Below the pieces are notes generated by a model. That model searched no databases, was not told the DNA's origin, and worked only from the letters and a program-made list of their open reading frames with translations. A DNA stretch of 64,000 nucleotides from Microlunatus antarcticus (lineage in GTDB: Bacteria; Actinomycetota; Actinomycetes; Propionibacteriales; Propionibacteriaceae), in the NCBI RefSeq assembly GCF_014193425.1, contig NZ_JACHZG010000001.1:1674001-1738000 (forward strand), read 5' to 3'. The translations under genes were made by a program, and so were the position numbers. Positions 7,898 to 15,107 of this stretch are shown here, one piece after another; within the stretch, counting starts at the first letter, position 1; the number at the start of each line of letters is the position of its first letter.

Positions 7898-8914
7898 TCA
7901 GGTCACGAGACCGGTGAGGTCCAGCACGAGCAGGACGGAACCGAGCAGGAACGGGATGCCCAGCACGACCGCGTGGACCGTACGCTGCTCCACCAGCACG
8001 GCGACGAACTCGCGGAGGAAGGCGCTGGGGACGTAGTAGCGGGCGGTGGGGGACCCCACGACCTGGGCGTCGAGACCGAGGTCGCGCGCGATCATCGCGG
8101 CCCGGAGGGTGTGGTAGCTGTTCGTCACGGCCAGCACCGGACCCGGCCGGCCCGCCTGCTCCTGCACGGCGGCGGACAGGACGAGGTTCTCGCGGGTCGT
8201 CGTCGCCCGTTCCTCGGGCCGCACGTCGGCGGGGTCGACGCCCTGGGCGAGGAGGTACTCGGCCATCGCCTCGCCCTCGGGCCGCGTCTCGTCGGCGCCC
8301 TGGCCGCCGGACGGGATGAGCAGCGGAGGCCGGCCGGTCTGCGCGGCGAGGCGGTAGACCTGCACGGCCCGGTCCAGCCGGCTCCGCAGCAGCGGGGGCA
8401 CCCGGCCGTCGATGATCCGGGAGCCGAGCACGACGACGGCCGCGGGCTGGCTGCTGAAGCGCGTCCGCCCGTACACGAGGGAGTAGACGAGGAACGCGAC
8501 GAAGACGACGCCCAGGTAGCTGGCGGCGAAGACCAGCACGACGGCCAGGAGGATGCCGAGCCGCAGCCGGGTCGCGGCGAGCAGCACCGCGGCCACGGGG
8601 ACGGCGAGCACGGCCAGCCCGGCGACCAAGGACAGCAGGTTCGCCAGGCTCCGCCCCTCCTTGCGCACCATCGTCAGGCCGTTGGCGACGAGGAAGCCGG
8701 CGAGCACGAGGACGGCGGCGGGCAGCAGGGCCAGGAGCGCCACGACGACGACCCCCAGCACGGGAACGGTCTCGACGAGCAGCCCGAGCACGCCGACGAG
8801 ACCGAAGAACAGCGCGCCGACGAGGAAGACCCCGTTGCGCAGGAGGCGTCGGTCCCGTTGCCGGAACACCCCGTAGAGGACGGCGAAGACCGCGGCCAGG
8901 ATCAGGCTCGACAC
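7898..8914 (-). CDS. YdcF/ElyC/SanA-type (DUF218) membrane protein
   Basis: A 338-residue protein. The first 150 residues carry about five hydrophobic helices and residues 160-310 form the DUF218 domain (AVVVLGSRIIDGRVPPLLRSRLDRAV, IPSGGQGADETRPEGEAMAEYLL, TTRENL, VTNSYHTLRAAMIARDLGL). A last membrane helix closes the protein. Family members affect envelope and cell-wall processes, but the chemistry is not firmly established. The domain motifs are complete, so the protein is likely functional. It stands alone on the minus strand, 25 bases from the next gene. Confidence 0.82.
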   Translation of the reverse strand: MSSLILAAVFAVLYGVFRQRDRRLLRNGVFLVGALFFGLVGVLGLLVETVPVLGVVVVALLALLPAAVLVLAGFLVANGLTMVRKEGRSLANLLSLVAGLAVLAVPVAAVLLAATRLRLGILLAVVLVFAASYLGVVFVAFLVYSLVYGRTRFSSQPAAVVVLGSRIIDGRVPPLLRSRLDRAVQVYRLAAQTGRPPLLIPSGGQGADETRPEGEAMAEYLLAQGVDPADVRPEERATTTRENLVLSAAVQEQAGRPGPVLAVTNSYHTLRAAMIARDLGLDAQVVGSPTARYYVPSAFLREFVAVLVEQRTVHAVVLGIPFLLGSVLLVLDLTGLVT

Positions 8915-8939
8915 CGGGGGACCGTACCGCGGTGCCTGG

Positions 8940-9794
8940 TCAGTGCAGCTGGACCAGGCCCGTGTCGTCCGACGTCACCGGGGTCACGTCCCACCACTGC
9001 CGCTCGAGCTCGTGGTAGCGGCTGGCGGGGTCGAGCGGGGACTCCCACGGCTTGTCGATGATGAAGTGGATGTTCTTGACCGCGCTGGCGTCCCACAGGT
9101 CGGGGTGCTGGAACGGCAACGTCTTGAGCGCGTTGTAGACGTACGGCAGCGCCACCCAGCGGCCGTAGAAGTGCTCGTTGAGGAAGTCCTGCTCGGCGAA
9201 GACGTAGCGCGACAGGTCGTCCACGGCGGCGAGCTCGGCCAGCAGCGCGTCGAAGACGGCGAGGTCGGGCCGCAGCACGAGGGTGCCGCCGTTGAAGTAC
9301 GGGTCGACGACGTCCACGTCGGCGCCCGGCTCGGCCCCGGCCAGGTAGGTGTACGCGCAGCCCGCCGGCGTCCAGCTCTCCGGGTAGGACGCGATCCGGT
9401 TGGGGTTGCAGCGGCAGGCGTGGCACGCGGCGATCTCGTCGTCGTCCAGCGCGAGGTCGAACAGCTCGTCCATGTTCTGCGTGACGAGCATGTCGGCGTC
9501 GAGCACGACGAGGCGCTCGAACTCGGTCAGCCGCCAGACCCCGAGCTTGGTCCACACCTCGGCGAAGCGCGCGTTGGCGTAGTGGTCCTGCAGCCCGCTC
9601 GGGGGTCGTAGGGGCTCGAGCTCACGCAGGAGGCAGCCCTCCGCCTCGAGCAGGGCGCGGTCCTCCGCCCCGATCCCGTCTGTCACGGTAACGACGAGGG
9701 GGTAGGCGCTCCCGACCCGTTCGAGGGAGGCGCGCAGCGTGCGCACGCCGGGGAGGTAGCCCGGCTGCGTCAGCAGCGTGGCCCAGGCCTTCAC
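8940..9794 (-). CDS. Glycosyltransferase family 8 (glycogenin-like)
   Basis: A 284-residue protein starting at a GTG that overlaps the upstream stop as GTGA. The N-terminus AWATLLTQPGYLPGVRTLRASL is the usual GT8 nucleotide-binding start. The DxD motif is in VVLDADMLVTQNMDELF near residue 95, and YFNGGTLVLRPDLAVFDALL and AEQDFLN are later GT8 signatures. The predicted role is transfer of a sugar from a nucleotide sugar with retention, Mn2+-dependent, in the cytoplasm. Coupling to a sugar-lactone oxidase is unusual and suggests a shared pathway on an unusual glycoside. Confidence 0.83.
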   Translation of the reverse strand: MKAWATLLTQPGYLPGVRTLRASLERVGSAYPLVVTVTDGIGAEDRALLEAEGCLLRELEPLRPPSGLQDHYANARFAEVWTKLGVWRLTEFERLVVLDADMLVTQNMDELFDLALDDDEIAACHACRCNPNRIASYPESWTPAGCAYTYLAGAEPGADVDVVDPYFNGGTLVLRPDLAVFDALLAELAAVDDLSRYVFAEQDFLNEHFYGRWVALPYVYNALKTLPFQHPDLWDASAVKNIHFIIDKPWESPLDPASRYHELERQWWDVTPVTSDDTGLVQLH

Positions 9795-11215
9795 GCCCGC
9801 GCTCCCGCCAGGTCGCGCGACGGGTGCACGGTCGGGGCGAAGAGCTCGGAGGTGAACGCGTTGTCGAAGCGGTGGTGCGGGTCGAGCGCCGCCCGCACGC
9901 CGCGGAACGCCGCCCAGCGCGGGTAGAGCGCGGACCAGTCGTAGAGCGCCTCGTCGAAGTACTTGCCCCAGTGCGGACGCCCGCCCTCCTCGGCCAGCAC
10001 CCGCTCGACGGCCCGCAGGAAGTCCACGCCCTCGGGGGCCAGCGAGCCGTCCTCGGCGTAGTAGACGACGAAGCCGAAGAAGCACGTCTCCTGCCCGTAC
10101 GAGGGGCTCAGCCAGGAGTCCGAGGCGCCGGTCGCCCGGAGGATGACCGGGTAGTGCATGTGCGGGCGGGTCTCGGCGTGCCACCGCTTGATCGCGGCGA
10201 CCACCCGGCCGGCGCTGGCCAGCGGGATGCCGATCTCCACGTTGATCTGCGGGGTCGCGATCCCGCGGCAGAAGACCTGGTAGACGTCGCCGGTCACGTC
10301 GGAGAAGTCCTTGAAGCGGTTGACCGTCTGGAACGGCTTGCCCTGCTCGTCGAGGATCTTGGTGTCGCCACGCATGTGCTCGAGCGTCCGGTCGACGGTC
10401 GAGTTGAGCACCGCGCTGGTGACCTGCTCCTCGATCAGGACGCTGCCGCCGGCGCGGTAGCGCTCGACCTCGGTCTCGGACGCCTCCTGCGCGGTCCAGA
10501 CGTGCACCTGGTCCTGGTCGGGGAACCACCAGGCCTTGCTGAGGGCGTTGTCGCGGTTCCACGTGAGGAGGTCGGTCTCCAGCGTCGCCGCGCTCGTGAC
10601 GGCCTTCTGGCAGGAGTAGACGGGGGAGGGGACGGTCCGCAGCGTCACCTGCGTGACCACGCCGAGCAGGCCGAGGCCGAGCTTGACCGCACCGAACCAC
10701 GGGTGGTCCGCCTCGTACTCGGCGACGGAGCCGTCGGCGAGCACCATGCGCACCGAGAGGGCGGAGTCGGCGATGCAGCTCTGGCCGAGGCCCTGGCCGT
10801 GCGTCCCGGTCGCCAGGGCCCCCGCGAGCGTCTGGTGGGCGATCACGCCCGGAGAGGACGGCAGCATCCGGCCGCGGCTGCTGAGGCAGGTGTAGATCTC
10901 GCCCAGCGTGGTGGCCGCAGCGAAGGTGGCCCGATCCTCGCCGAGGTGGACGAGCCCACGCAGGTGGCTGAGGTCGAGGAGGGTGTCGCCCTGGGCGGCG
11001 AGGGACAGCATGCGTCCCGGGGACATGCGGCTCCCGATCACGCGCACGCCACCCTGCGTCGTGGCGAGTAGCTCGCGGAGCTCGTCCTCCGTGCGAGGGG
11101 CGCGGACCGATCCGGCGGAGCCAAGGGTCGCGTTACGGGCCCAGTTGCGGGTCCGTACGTCCTCTCCCGCCTGGTCGGGCTGACGTCGGGGGTAGGCGAG
11201 GTCGTCTCGGGCCAT
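9791..11215 (-). CDS. FAD-linked sugar-1,4-lactone oxidase (ALO/gulonolactone oxidase family)
   Basis: Start 11215 is chosen because AGGAG lies 10 bases upstream; a longer frame begins at 11359. The 474-residue protein has an FAD-binding type 4 domain at about residues 20-190 (VRVIGSRMSPG, SSPGVIAHQTLAGALATGTHG) and a C-terminal ALO domain that ends with the conserved PHWGKYFDEA and PHHRFDNAFTSELF. The family oxidises aldono-lactones such as D-arabinono- or L-gulono-1,4-lactone using O2 or another acceptor. There is no signal peptide. Its stop overlaps the GT8 start by four bases. Confidence 0.82.
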   Translation of the reverse strand: MARDDLAYPRRQPDQAGEDVRTRNWARNATLGSAGSVRAPRTEDELRELLATTQGGVRVIGSRMSPGRMLSLAAQGDTLLDLSHLRGLVHLGEDRATFAAATTLGEIYTCLSSRGRMLPSSPGVIAHQTLAGALATGTHGQGLGQSCIADSALSVRMVLADGSVAEYEADHPWFGAVKLGLGLLGVVTQVTLRTVPSPVYSCQKAVTSAATLETDLLTWNRDNALSKAWWFPDQDQVHVWTAQEASETEVERYRAGGSVLIEEQVTSAVLNSTVDRTLEHMRGDTKILDEQGKPFQTVNRFKDFSDVTGDVYQVFCRGIATPQINVEIGIPLASAGRVVAAIKRWHAETRPHMHYPVILRATGASDSWLSPSYGQETCFFGFVVYYAEDGSLAPEGVDFLRAVERVLAEEGGRPHWGKYFDEALYDWSALYPRWAAFRGVRAALDPHHRFDNAFTSELFAPTVHPSRDLAGARA

Positions 11216-11439
11216 CTCGTTGCTCCTGCGGGTCGTCCGGTTAGCTCCCGGTGGTCCGGCTTGGCGCCTCCCGACGCCACTGACCAGTCCAGAGTGCATC
11301 CTCGGGGGCCGTCCTGCACCCTTTTGGGGGTGTGGTGATCCCGACGTCGGGGGGTGCATCCAACCGACGGAGGGCGTGCCCCGGGGGGTGGGCCGAGTCG
11401 TCGGTCGTCCCCGGCCGGCTGCCGTGGGAGCCTGTGCGC

Positions 11440-11958
11440 ATGGTGACCAGGCGGCGGACGGCGCTGACCGCAGGCCTCGGCGTCCTGGTCGTGGTCATCG
11501 GTGTGCTCGTCCTGCGGGCCCCGGCTGCGCAGGCAGAAGTGGGCTGGTTCTCCTACGACGGACCCCCGTCGCAGGACTTCCTCGACGGCCTCGTCGCGTG
11601 GAACAGAACCCGGGCAGCCGGAGCGGTCCTGGTCATGGTCGGTCTGCTGGTGCTCGCCCGTCTTCTGGGCCTGGTCGCTGCGGCCCGCGGCCTGGCACCT
11701 GCCCGGCTCGGCGGACGTGTCCTCGTGCTCGCAGCGCTCCTCGTCGTCGGCGGCCTGGCGTCCTTCGTCGTCCTGGGGCGGCTGGACCGCACCGAGGCGA
11801 CCGTCTCCATCTCGAAGTTCAGACCCGGCTACCACCAGGTCTTCGCCACGACGGTCTGGACGCAGCAGCAGGCTGCCGCCGCGCTCGTGGCCGCGACGGG
11901 GCTGGTCCTGGCCGCGGTGGGCGTCGGGCTGCGGAAGAGGATCCGTCCCCGGGCCTGA
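11440..11958 (+). CDS. Small integral membrane protein, unknown function
   Basis: A 172-residue protein read from the ATG at 11440, preceded by GGGAG about 10 bases upstream. It has four hydrophobic segments, near residues 7-30, 60-82, 90-112 and 145-165. A polar loop after the first segment contains EVGWFSYDGPPSQDFLDGL. The C-terminus is short and basic (RKRIRPRA), so the last helix probably ends inside the cell. I recognise no family. It is divergent from the lactone oxidase gene and followed by an interspersed repeat. Confidence 0.6.
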   Translation: MVTRRRTALTAGLGVLVVVIGVLVLRAPAAQAEVGWFSYDGPPSQDFLDGLVAWNRTRAAGAVLVMVGLLVLARLLGLVAAARGLAPARLGGRVLVLAALLVVGGLASFVVLGRLDRTEATVSISKFRPGYHQVFATTVWTQQQAAAALVAATGLVLAAVGVGLRKRIRPRA

Positions 11959-11975
11959 CGGCCGACCTCACCGAG

Positions 11976-12000
11976 GCCCTTCGACAGGCTCAGGGAGCGT
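11976..12000. repeat. Interspersed repeat, single copy of the TTCGACAGGCTCAGGG family
   Basis: The core CCCTTCGACAGGCTCAGGG followed by AGCG lies in the gap between two convergent genes, 17 bases after the membrane protein stop. The same core recurs at 21304-21363 and several times at 44204-44410, there as inverted pairs. Similar elements are widespread in actinobacterial genomes. Its location between convergent genes fits a REP-like or transcription-end role. Confidence 0.7.
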
Positions 12001-12020
12001 TCTTGCGTGTACCGGACGGC

Positions 12021-12785
12021 TTAGACCTCGACGCGCTGAGGTCCGCCGAAGACCGTCCGGACGCCGGCGGAGAAGAGGGCCGAGTCGGGGGCGCGGTGCG
12101 TGAGGCCGGGCAGGCCCGCGGCGGCGACGAGGTGGTCCTCGATCTCGAGGACCCGGACGGGGCGCAGGGGCCAGGGGGCGTGCTCGTTGGGCAGGAAGAA
12201 GGTCCGCCCGAGGTGGTGGGTGAAGAGCCCCCAGCGCGCGGTGAGGAAGTCGGCCAGCGGGTCGTCGTGGATCTCGCCGGGCAGGACCTCGACGTCGACG
12301 CGCGAGCGCAGGCCGCGCGGGGAGGGCCAGCGGCGCCGGCTCTCGTACGTGTAGCGGTCGCCCTCGTGCGTGGCGCGCATCTTCGCCCACGTGTACGGGA
12401 TGTTGAGCGCGACGCGGGAGCCGATGACGAAGGCCAGCCGCTCCGCCTCGAGCGAGGCGAACACCACGCCCCGCCGGCCCGACGCGTCGACCCCGTACAG
12501 CCGGACGTTCGTCTCGGCGAACGACCCGACGTACGGCAGCACCGGCCCGCTGCCGAAGCGCGCGTCGGTCAGCCGGAAGGGGATCAGCCCGACCCAGGAC
12601 GACCCGTCGTGCACGTCCGGCACCACGCCGGTCGGCAGCAGCGGCGCGACGAGCTCGGCGTCGACCCGCCAGTGCAGGAACGTGAGGTCACGCCAGACCT
12701 GGTCCAGCAGCGCGGGCCCGCGCAGGGCGGGAGCGTCCCGCGACACGGGCTCCGGGAGGGTCGTCGCTCGCGCACCGTCGGTCAC
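12021..12785 (-). CDS. DUF2071 family protein (YqjF-like)
   Basis: A 254-residue protein starting at a GTG that overlaps the upstream GH5 stop (GTGA). Family blocks are FLHWRVDAELVAPLLPTGVVPD, WVGLIPFRL, YVGSFAETNVRLYG, GVVFASLEAERLAFVIGSR and YTWAKM. DUF2071 proteins are soluble, related to acetoacetate-decarboxylase-like folds by structure prediction, and have no established reaction. Direct translational coupling to a secreted cellulase is unexpected because this protein has no signal peptide. Confidence 0.75.
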   Translation of the reverse strand: MTDGARATTLPEPVSRDAPALRGPALLDQVWRDLTFLHWRVDAELVAPLLPTGVVPDVHDGSSWVGLIPFRLTDARFGSGPVLPYVGSFAETNVRLYGVDASGRRGVVFASLEAERLAFVIGSRVALNIPYTWAKMRATHEGDRYTYESRRRWPSPRGLRSRVDVEVLPGEIHDDPLADFLTARWGLFTHHLGRTFFLPNEHAPWPLRPVRVLEIEDHLVAAAGLPGLTHRAPDSALFSAGVRTVFGGPQRVEV

Positions 12786-14443
12786 GACACCGTCAGCGTC
12801 GGCGCCGTCGGCGCTGTTCCCGGGGTGGCCACCTGCACGCCGACCCGCACCGGCTGCCCGGGCCGCAGGTCGCCGCCCCAGCCGTCGCCGGAGCAGCTGA
12901 TCGTGCCGGCGGCGTCCGTGCAGGTCATGCCCCAGGCGTTGACGACCGAGCTCGCCTCCGCGTCCGGCCAGCTCACGGTCCAGCCCTGGCGGGCCTGCTC
13001 GCTGCTGACGGTCAGCTCGGCGACGTAGCCGCCGGGCCAGGAGCTCTGCACCTTCCAGTCGGCGGTCGTGCCGTCCGCCGTGCCCGTGGCGGTGCCGGGG
13101 CTGGTGCTCGAGGCGGGCTCGGACGGCGAAGCCGTGGGCTCGGACGGCGCGACCGACGGCTCCGCGCTCGGGCTGGCCGACGGTGCCGGGGTGCTCGGGG
13201 CGGCCGAGGCGCTCGGCGTCGGCTCGGGCTGCGGGCCGCTCGTGCGGCGCTGGGTCGTGCTGCCCGGGGTCGGCTTCGTCGTCTTCGTGCTCGGCGTGAA
13301 CGGGGTCTGCTTGCCCAGGATCGGGCGCAGCACGTCGAGCTTGGCCTGCTGCGGCGTACGCCAGTCGTCCTTGACCAGACCGCCGGTGTCGCCGCTGTTG
13401 GGGTTGAAGGACCAGTAGGCGAAGCTCATCTTGTTCTTGCGCACGTACTCGACGAGGGTCGTCAGCCACTGCTGGTCCGACGTGGTCTCGAGCTTGGTCC
13501 CGAACTCGCCGAGGAGGACGGGCGCCGTGCCGGACTCCTGCAGGTAGCCCCAGCTCGCCTTCCAGACTCCCGGCAGGTTCTTGGGGTAGTTCTTGGCCGA
13601 GAACCAGGGCTGCGCGAAGACCGACGCCGGGTAGTCGTGGGTGGAGTAGACGAGCCGGTTGGCGACCTTGAGCTTGACGGGGTGCTTCTTCGCGTCGGCC
13701 AGCCCGCCGCCCCACCAGGTCTTCGACGACTTCTGCTGCTCGACGCCCTCGACGACGATCAACAGCCTCGGGTTGACCGCGAGCACCGCGTTCCCGGCCC
13801 GGGTCGCGGCGGCGGCCCAGTCGCGCTTCGGGTCGCCGCAGCCCCAGCAGGCGGTGCCGTGCGGCTCGTTGTGGAGGTCGACGCCGACGACCGTCGGGTC
13901 CTTTGCGTACCGCCGGGCGAGCATCGTCCAGTCGGAGATCCAGCGCGACTCCGACCAGGTCGAGGTGTACCAGAGCTCGGACTGCGCGCCCGAGTCCGGG
14001 CGGTGCCGGTCGAGGATCACGCTCAGGCCGTGCGCCTTGGCGCTGGCGACGAACGCGTCCATCACCTGCAGCGGCGTGAGGCCCTTCAGCGCCGGGTTCA
14101 GCGTGAGGTCGATGCCGGAGGTCTCCGTCGCGGCGAGGCACTCGTTGGAGTACGGCAGCCGGATCGCGTTGAAGCCGAAGGAGGCGATCTCCGCCATGCC
14201 GTCGTCGAGCTTGATCTGCCACAGCCCGTGCGGGGCGCAGTTCGCCGTCTCCATCCCGAACCAGCTGGTGGCCCGGATCACGTGGTCGGCGTTCTTGGAG
14301 TCGAGGATGCGCGACCCCTTGGTGTGCAGCCAGCCCGTGGGCGCAGCCGCGACGGCGGGCAGCGCGGTGGCGCTCACCGCCGCGACCGCCAGCAGGAGGG
14401 CGCACCCGAGGGAGCACAGAGAACGAAGGACGGAGCGCAGCAC
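12782..14443 (-). CDS. Secreted glycoside hydrolase family 5 cellulase with C-terminal CBM2-like module
   Basis: A 553-residue protein. Residues 1-34 form a Sec signal peptide ending AVAAA. Residues 36-390 form a GH5 (beta/alpha)8 catalytic domain: the acid/base is E193 in DLHNEPHG and the nucleophile is E313 in LLGEFGTK. Residues 395-460 are a Pro/Ser/Thr/Ala-rich linker. Residues 462-553 resemble a cellulose-binding CBM2 beta-sandwich (WKVQSSWPGGYVAELTV, GWTVSWPDA, VNAWGMTCTDAAGTISCSG), with the cysteine pair reduced to C..C within one loop. It should cleave beta-1,4-glucan outside the cell. Start 14443 gives the full signal peptide. Confidence 0.87.
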   Translation of the reverse strand: MLRSVLRSLCSLGCALLLAVAAVSATALPAVAAAPTGWLHTKGSRILDSKNADHVIRATSWFGMETANCAPHGLWQIKLDDGMAEIASFGFNAIRLPYSNECLAATETSGIDLTLNPALKGLTPLQVMDAFVASAKAHGLSVILDRHRPDSGAQSELWYTSTWSESRWISDWTMLARRYAKDPTVVGVDLHNEPHGTACWGCGDPKRDWAAAATRAGNAVLAVNPRLLIVVEGVEQQKSSKTWWGGGLADAKKHPVKLKVANRLVYSTHDYPASVFAQPWFSAKNYPKNLPGVWKASWGYLQESGTAPVLLGEFGTKLETTSDQQWLTTLVEYVRKNKMSFAYWSFNPNSGDTGGLVKDDWRTPQQAKLDVLRPILGKQTPFTPSTKTTKPTPGSTTQRRTSGPQPEPTPSASAAPSTPAPSASPSAEPSVAPSEPTASPSEPASSTSPGTATGTADGTTADWKVQSSWPGGYVAELTVSSEQARQGWTVSWPDAEASSVVNAWGMTCTDAAGTISCSGDGWGGDLRPGQPVRVGVQVATPGTAPTAPTLTVS

Positions 14444-14469
14444 GCGAGCAGGTTAGGCAGATGTGTCGG

Positions 14470-14481
14470 CTGCCCGGGCAG
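14470..14481. promoter_or_regulatory. Perfect palindrome upstream of the cellulase gene
   Basis: CTGCCCGGGCAG is a perfect 12-base palindrome lying 26 bases before the GH5 start codon on the minus strand, in a 132-base gap. Such a position suits an operator or a leader hairpin. It does not match the known LacI-type CelR box, so the binding protein is unknown. Confidence 0.35.
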
Positions 14482-14575
14482 AGTTGAAACAGAAACTACG
14501 TCCATCGCGCCAATCCTGAGGTCGCGCAGCAGTGGGCGCCAAGGTCGTCCTCCAGATCCGACCCGGGAACGACAC

Positions 14576-14609
14576 AGCCCCCCGCTCCCAGGGTGGGGAG
14601 CGAGGGGCT
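14576..14609 (-). terminator. Hairpin terminator after the DUF7455 gene
   Basis: Arms 14576-14589 and 14596-14609 pair over 14 positions with one mismatch (outer AGCCCC/GGGGCT, inner CGCTCCC/GGGAGCG) around a short loop. It lies 22 bases past the stop of the minus-strand DUF7455 gene and 132 bases upstream of the cellulase start, so it separates the two transcripts. Confidence 0.65.
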
Positions 14610-14630
14610 GAGACGTCGTCGTGACGGGGT

Positions 14631-14828
14631 CTAGCTGATCCGCGCGGACTCGTCGTGGATCTCGAGCGCGACCTGCTTCAGCCGGTCCGCGTGCTCCTTG
14701 CTGTGGTGAGCGCAGAAGAGGAGGTCGAACCCGCTGTTCAGAGTGACGCGGACGTACGCCTGGGCTCCGCAGCGATCGCAGCGATCGGCAGCGTTGAGCG
14801 CGGCGCCTTCGATGACGGTTGTGCTCAC
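14631..14828 (-). CDS. DUF7455 small zinc-ribbon-like protein
   Basis: A 65-residue protein from a GTG start (VSTTVIEGAALNAADRCD). A longer frame reaches 15080, but its extra residues do not look like protein, and the known family starts here. Two metal-binding clusters are visible, CDRCGA near residue 15 and FCAHH near residue 40. The end, ALEIHDESARI, is the usual family end. Actinobacteria carry one copy near the sigma factor and topoisomerase genes; its function is unknown. AAGGAAG lies about 12 bases upstream of the start. Confidence 0.75.
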   Translation of the reverse strand: MSTTVIEGAALNAADRCDRCGAQAYVRVTLNSGFDLLFCAHHSKEHADRLKQVALEIHDESARIS

Positions 14829-15095
14829 GGTCGGCCTCGCTTCCTTGATCTGGTGCAGGGGGTGAAACTCACGGTGCTCGCCGACGGTGCCGACCATGTC
14901 CCGCGTCCTACGTCTAGTCAACATCCAACCAGGCCCAAAAACTTCCTGATCGGAGTCTCGGGTCGTGTCTTCTGTGTAACGGTTTCTCAGGTGTCCTCCG
15001 GGGTATGGCGCGCTGCCGGTGACATCTCTCCTTCGCCACCACGACACCCTCCGGATGGCCCAAGGTACGTGCGGGCTCAAGAGGGCCCCGGACGG
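14829..15095. other. Divergent intergenic region between DUF7455 and parE
   Basis: This 267-base stretch contains the DUF7455 leader and promoter (TTGACT on the minus strand at 14916-14921 is a possible -35 element) and, at its right end, the parE promoter. I see no convincing small gene or RNA in it. Confidence 0.4.
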
Positions 15096-15101
15096 TAGCC
15101 T
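15096..15101 (+). promoter_or_regulatory. -10 box TAGCCT of parE
   Basis: TAGCCT ends 6 bases before the GTG start of parE. This spacing places the transcription start at or next to the start codon, so the mRNA is probably leaderless, as is common in actinobacteria. No clear -35 element or ribosome binding site is seen. Confidence 0.5.
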
Positions 15102-15107
15102 CGGCCC

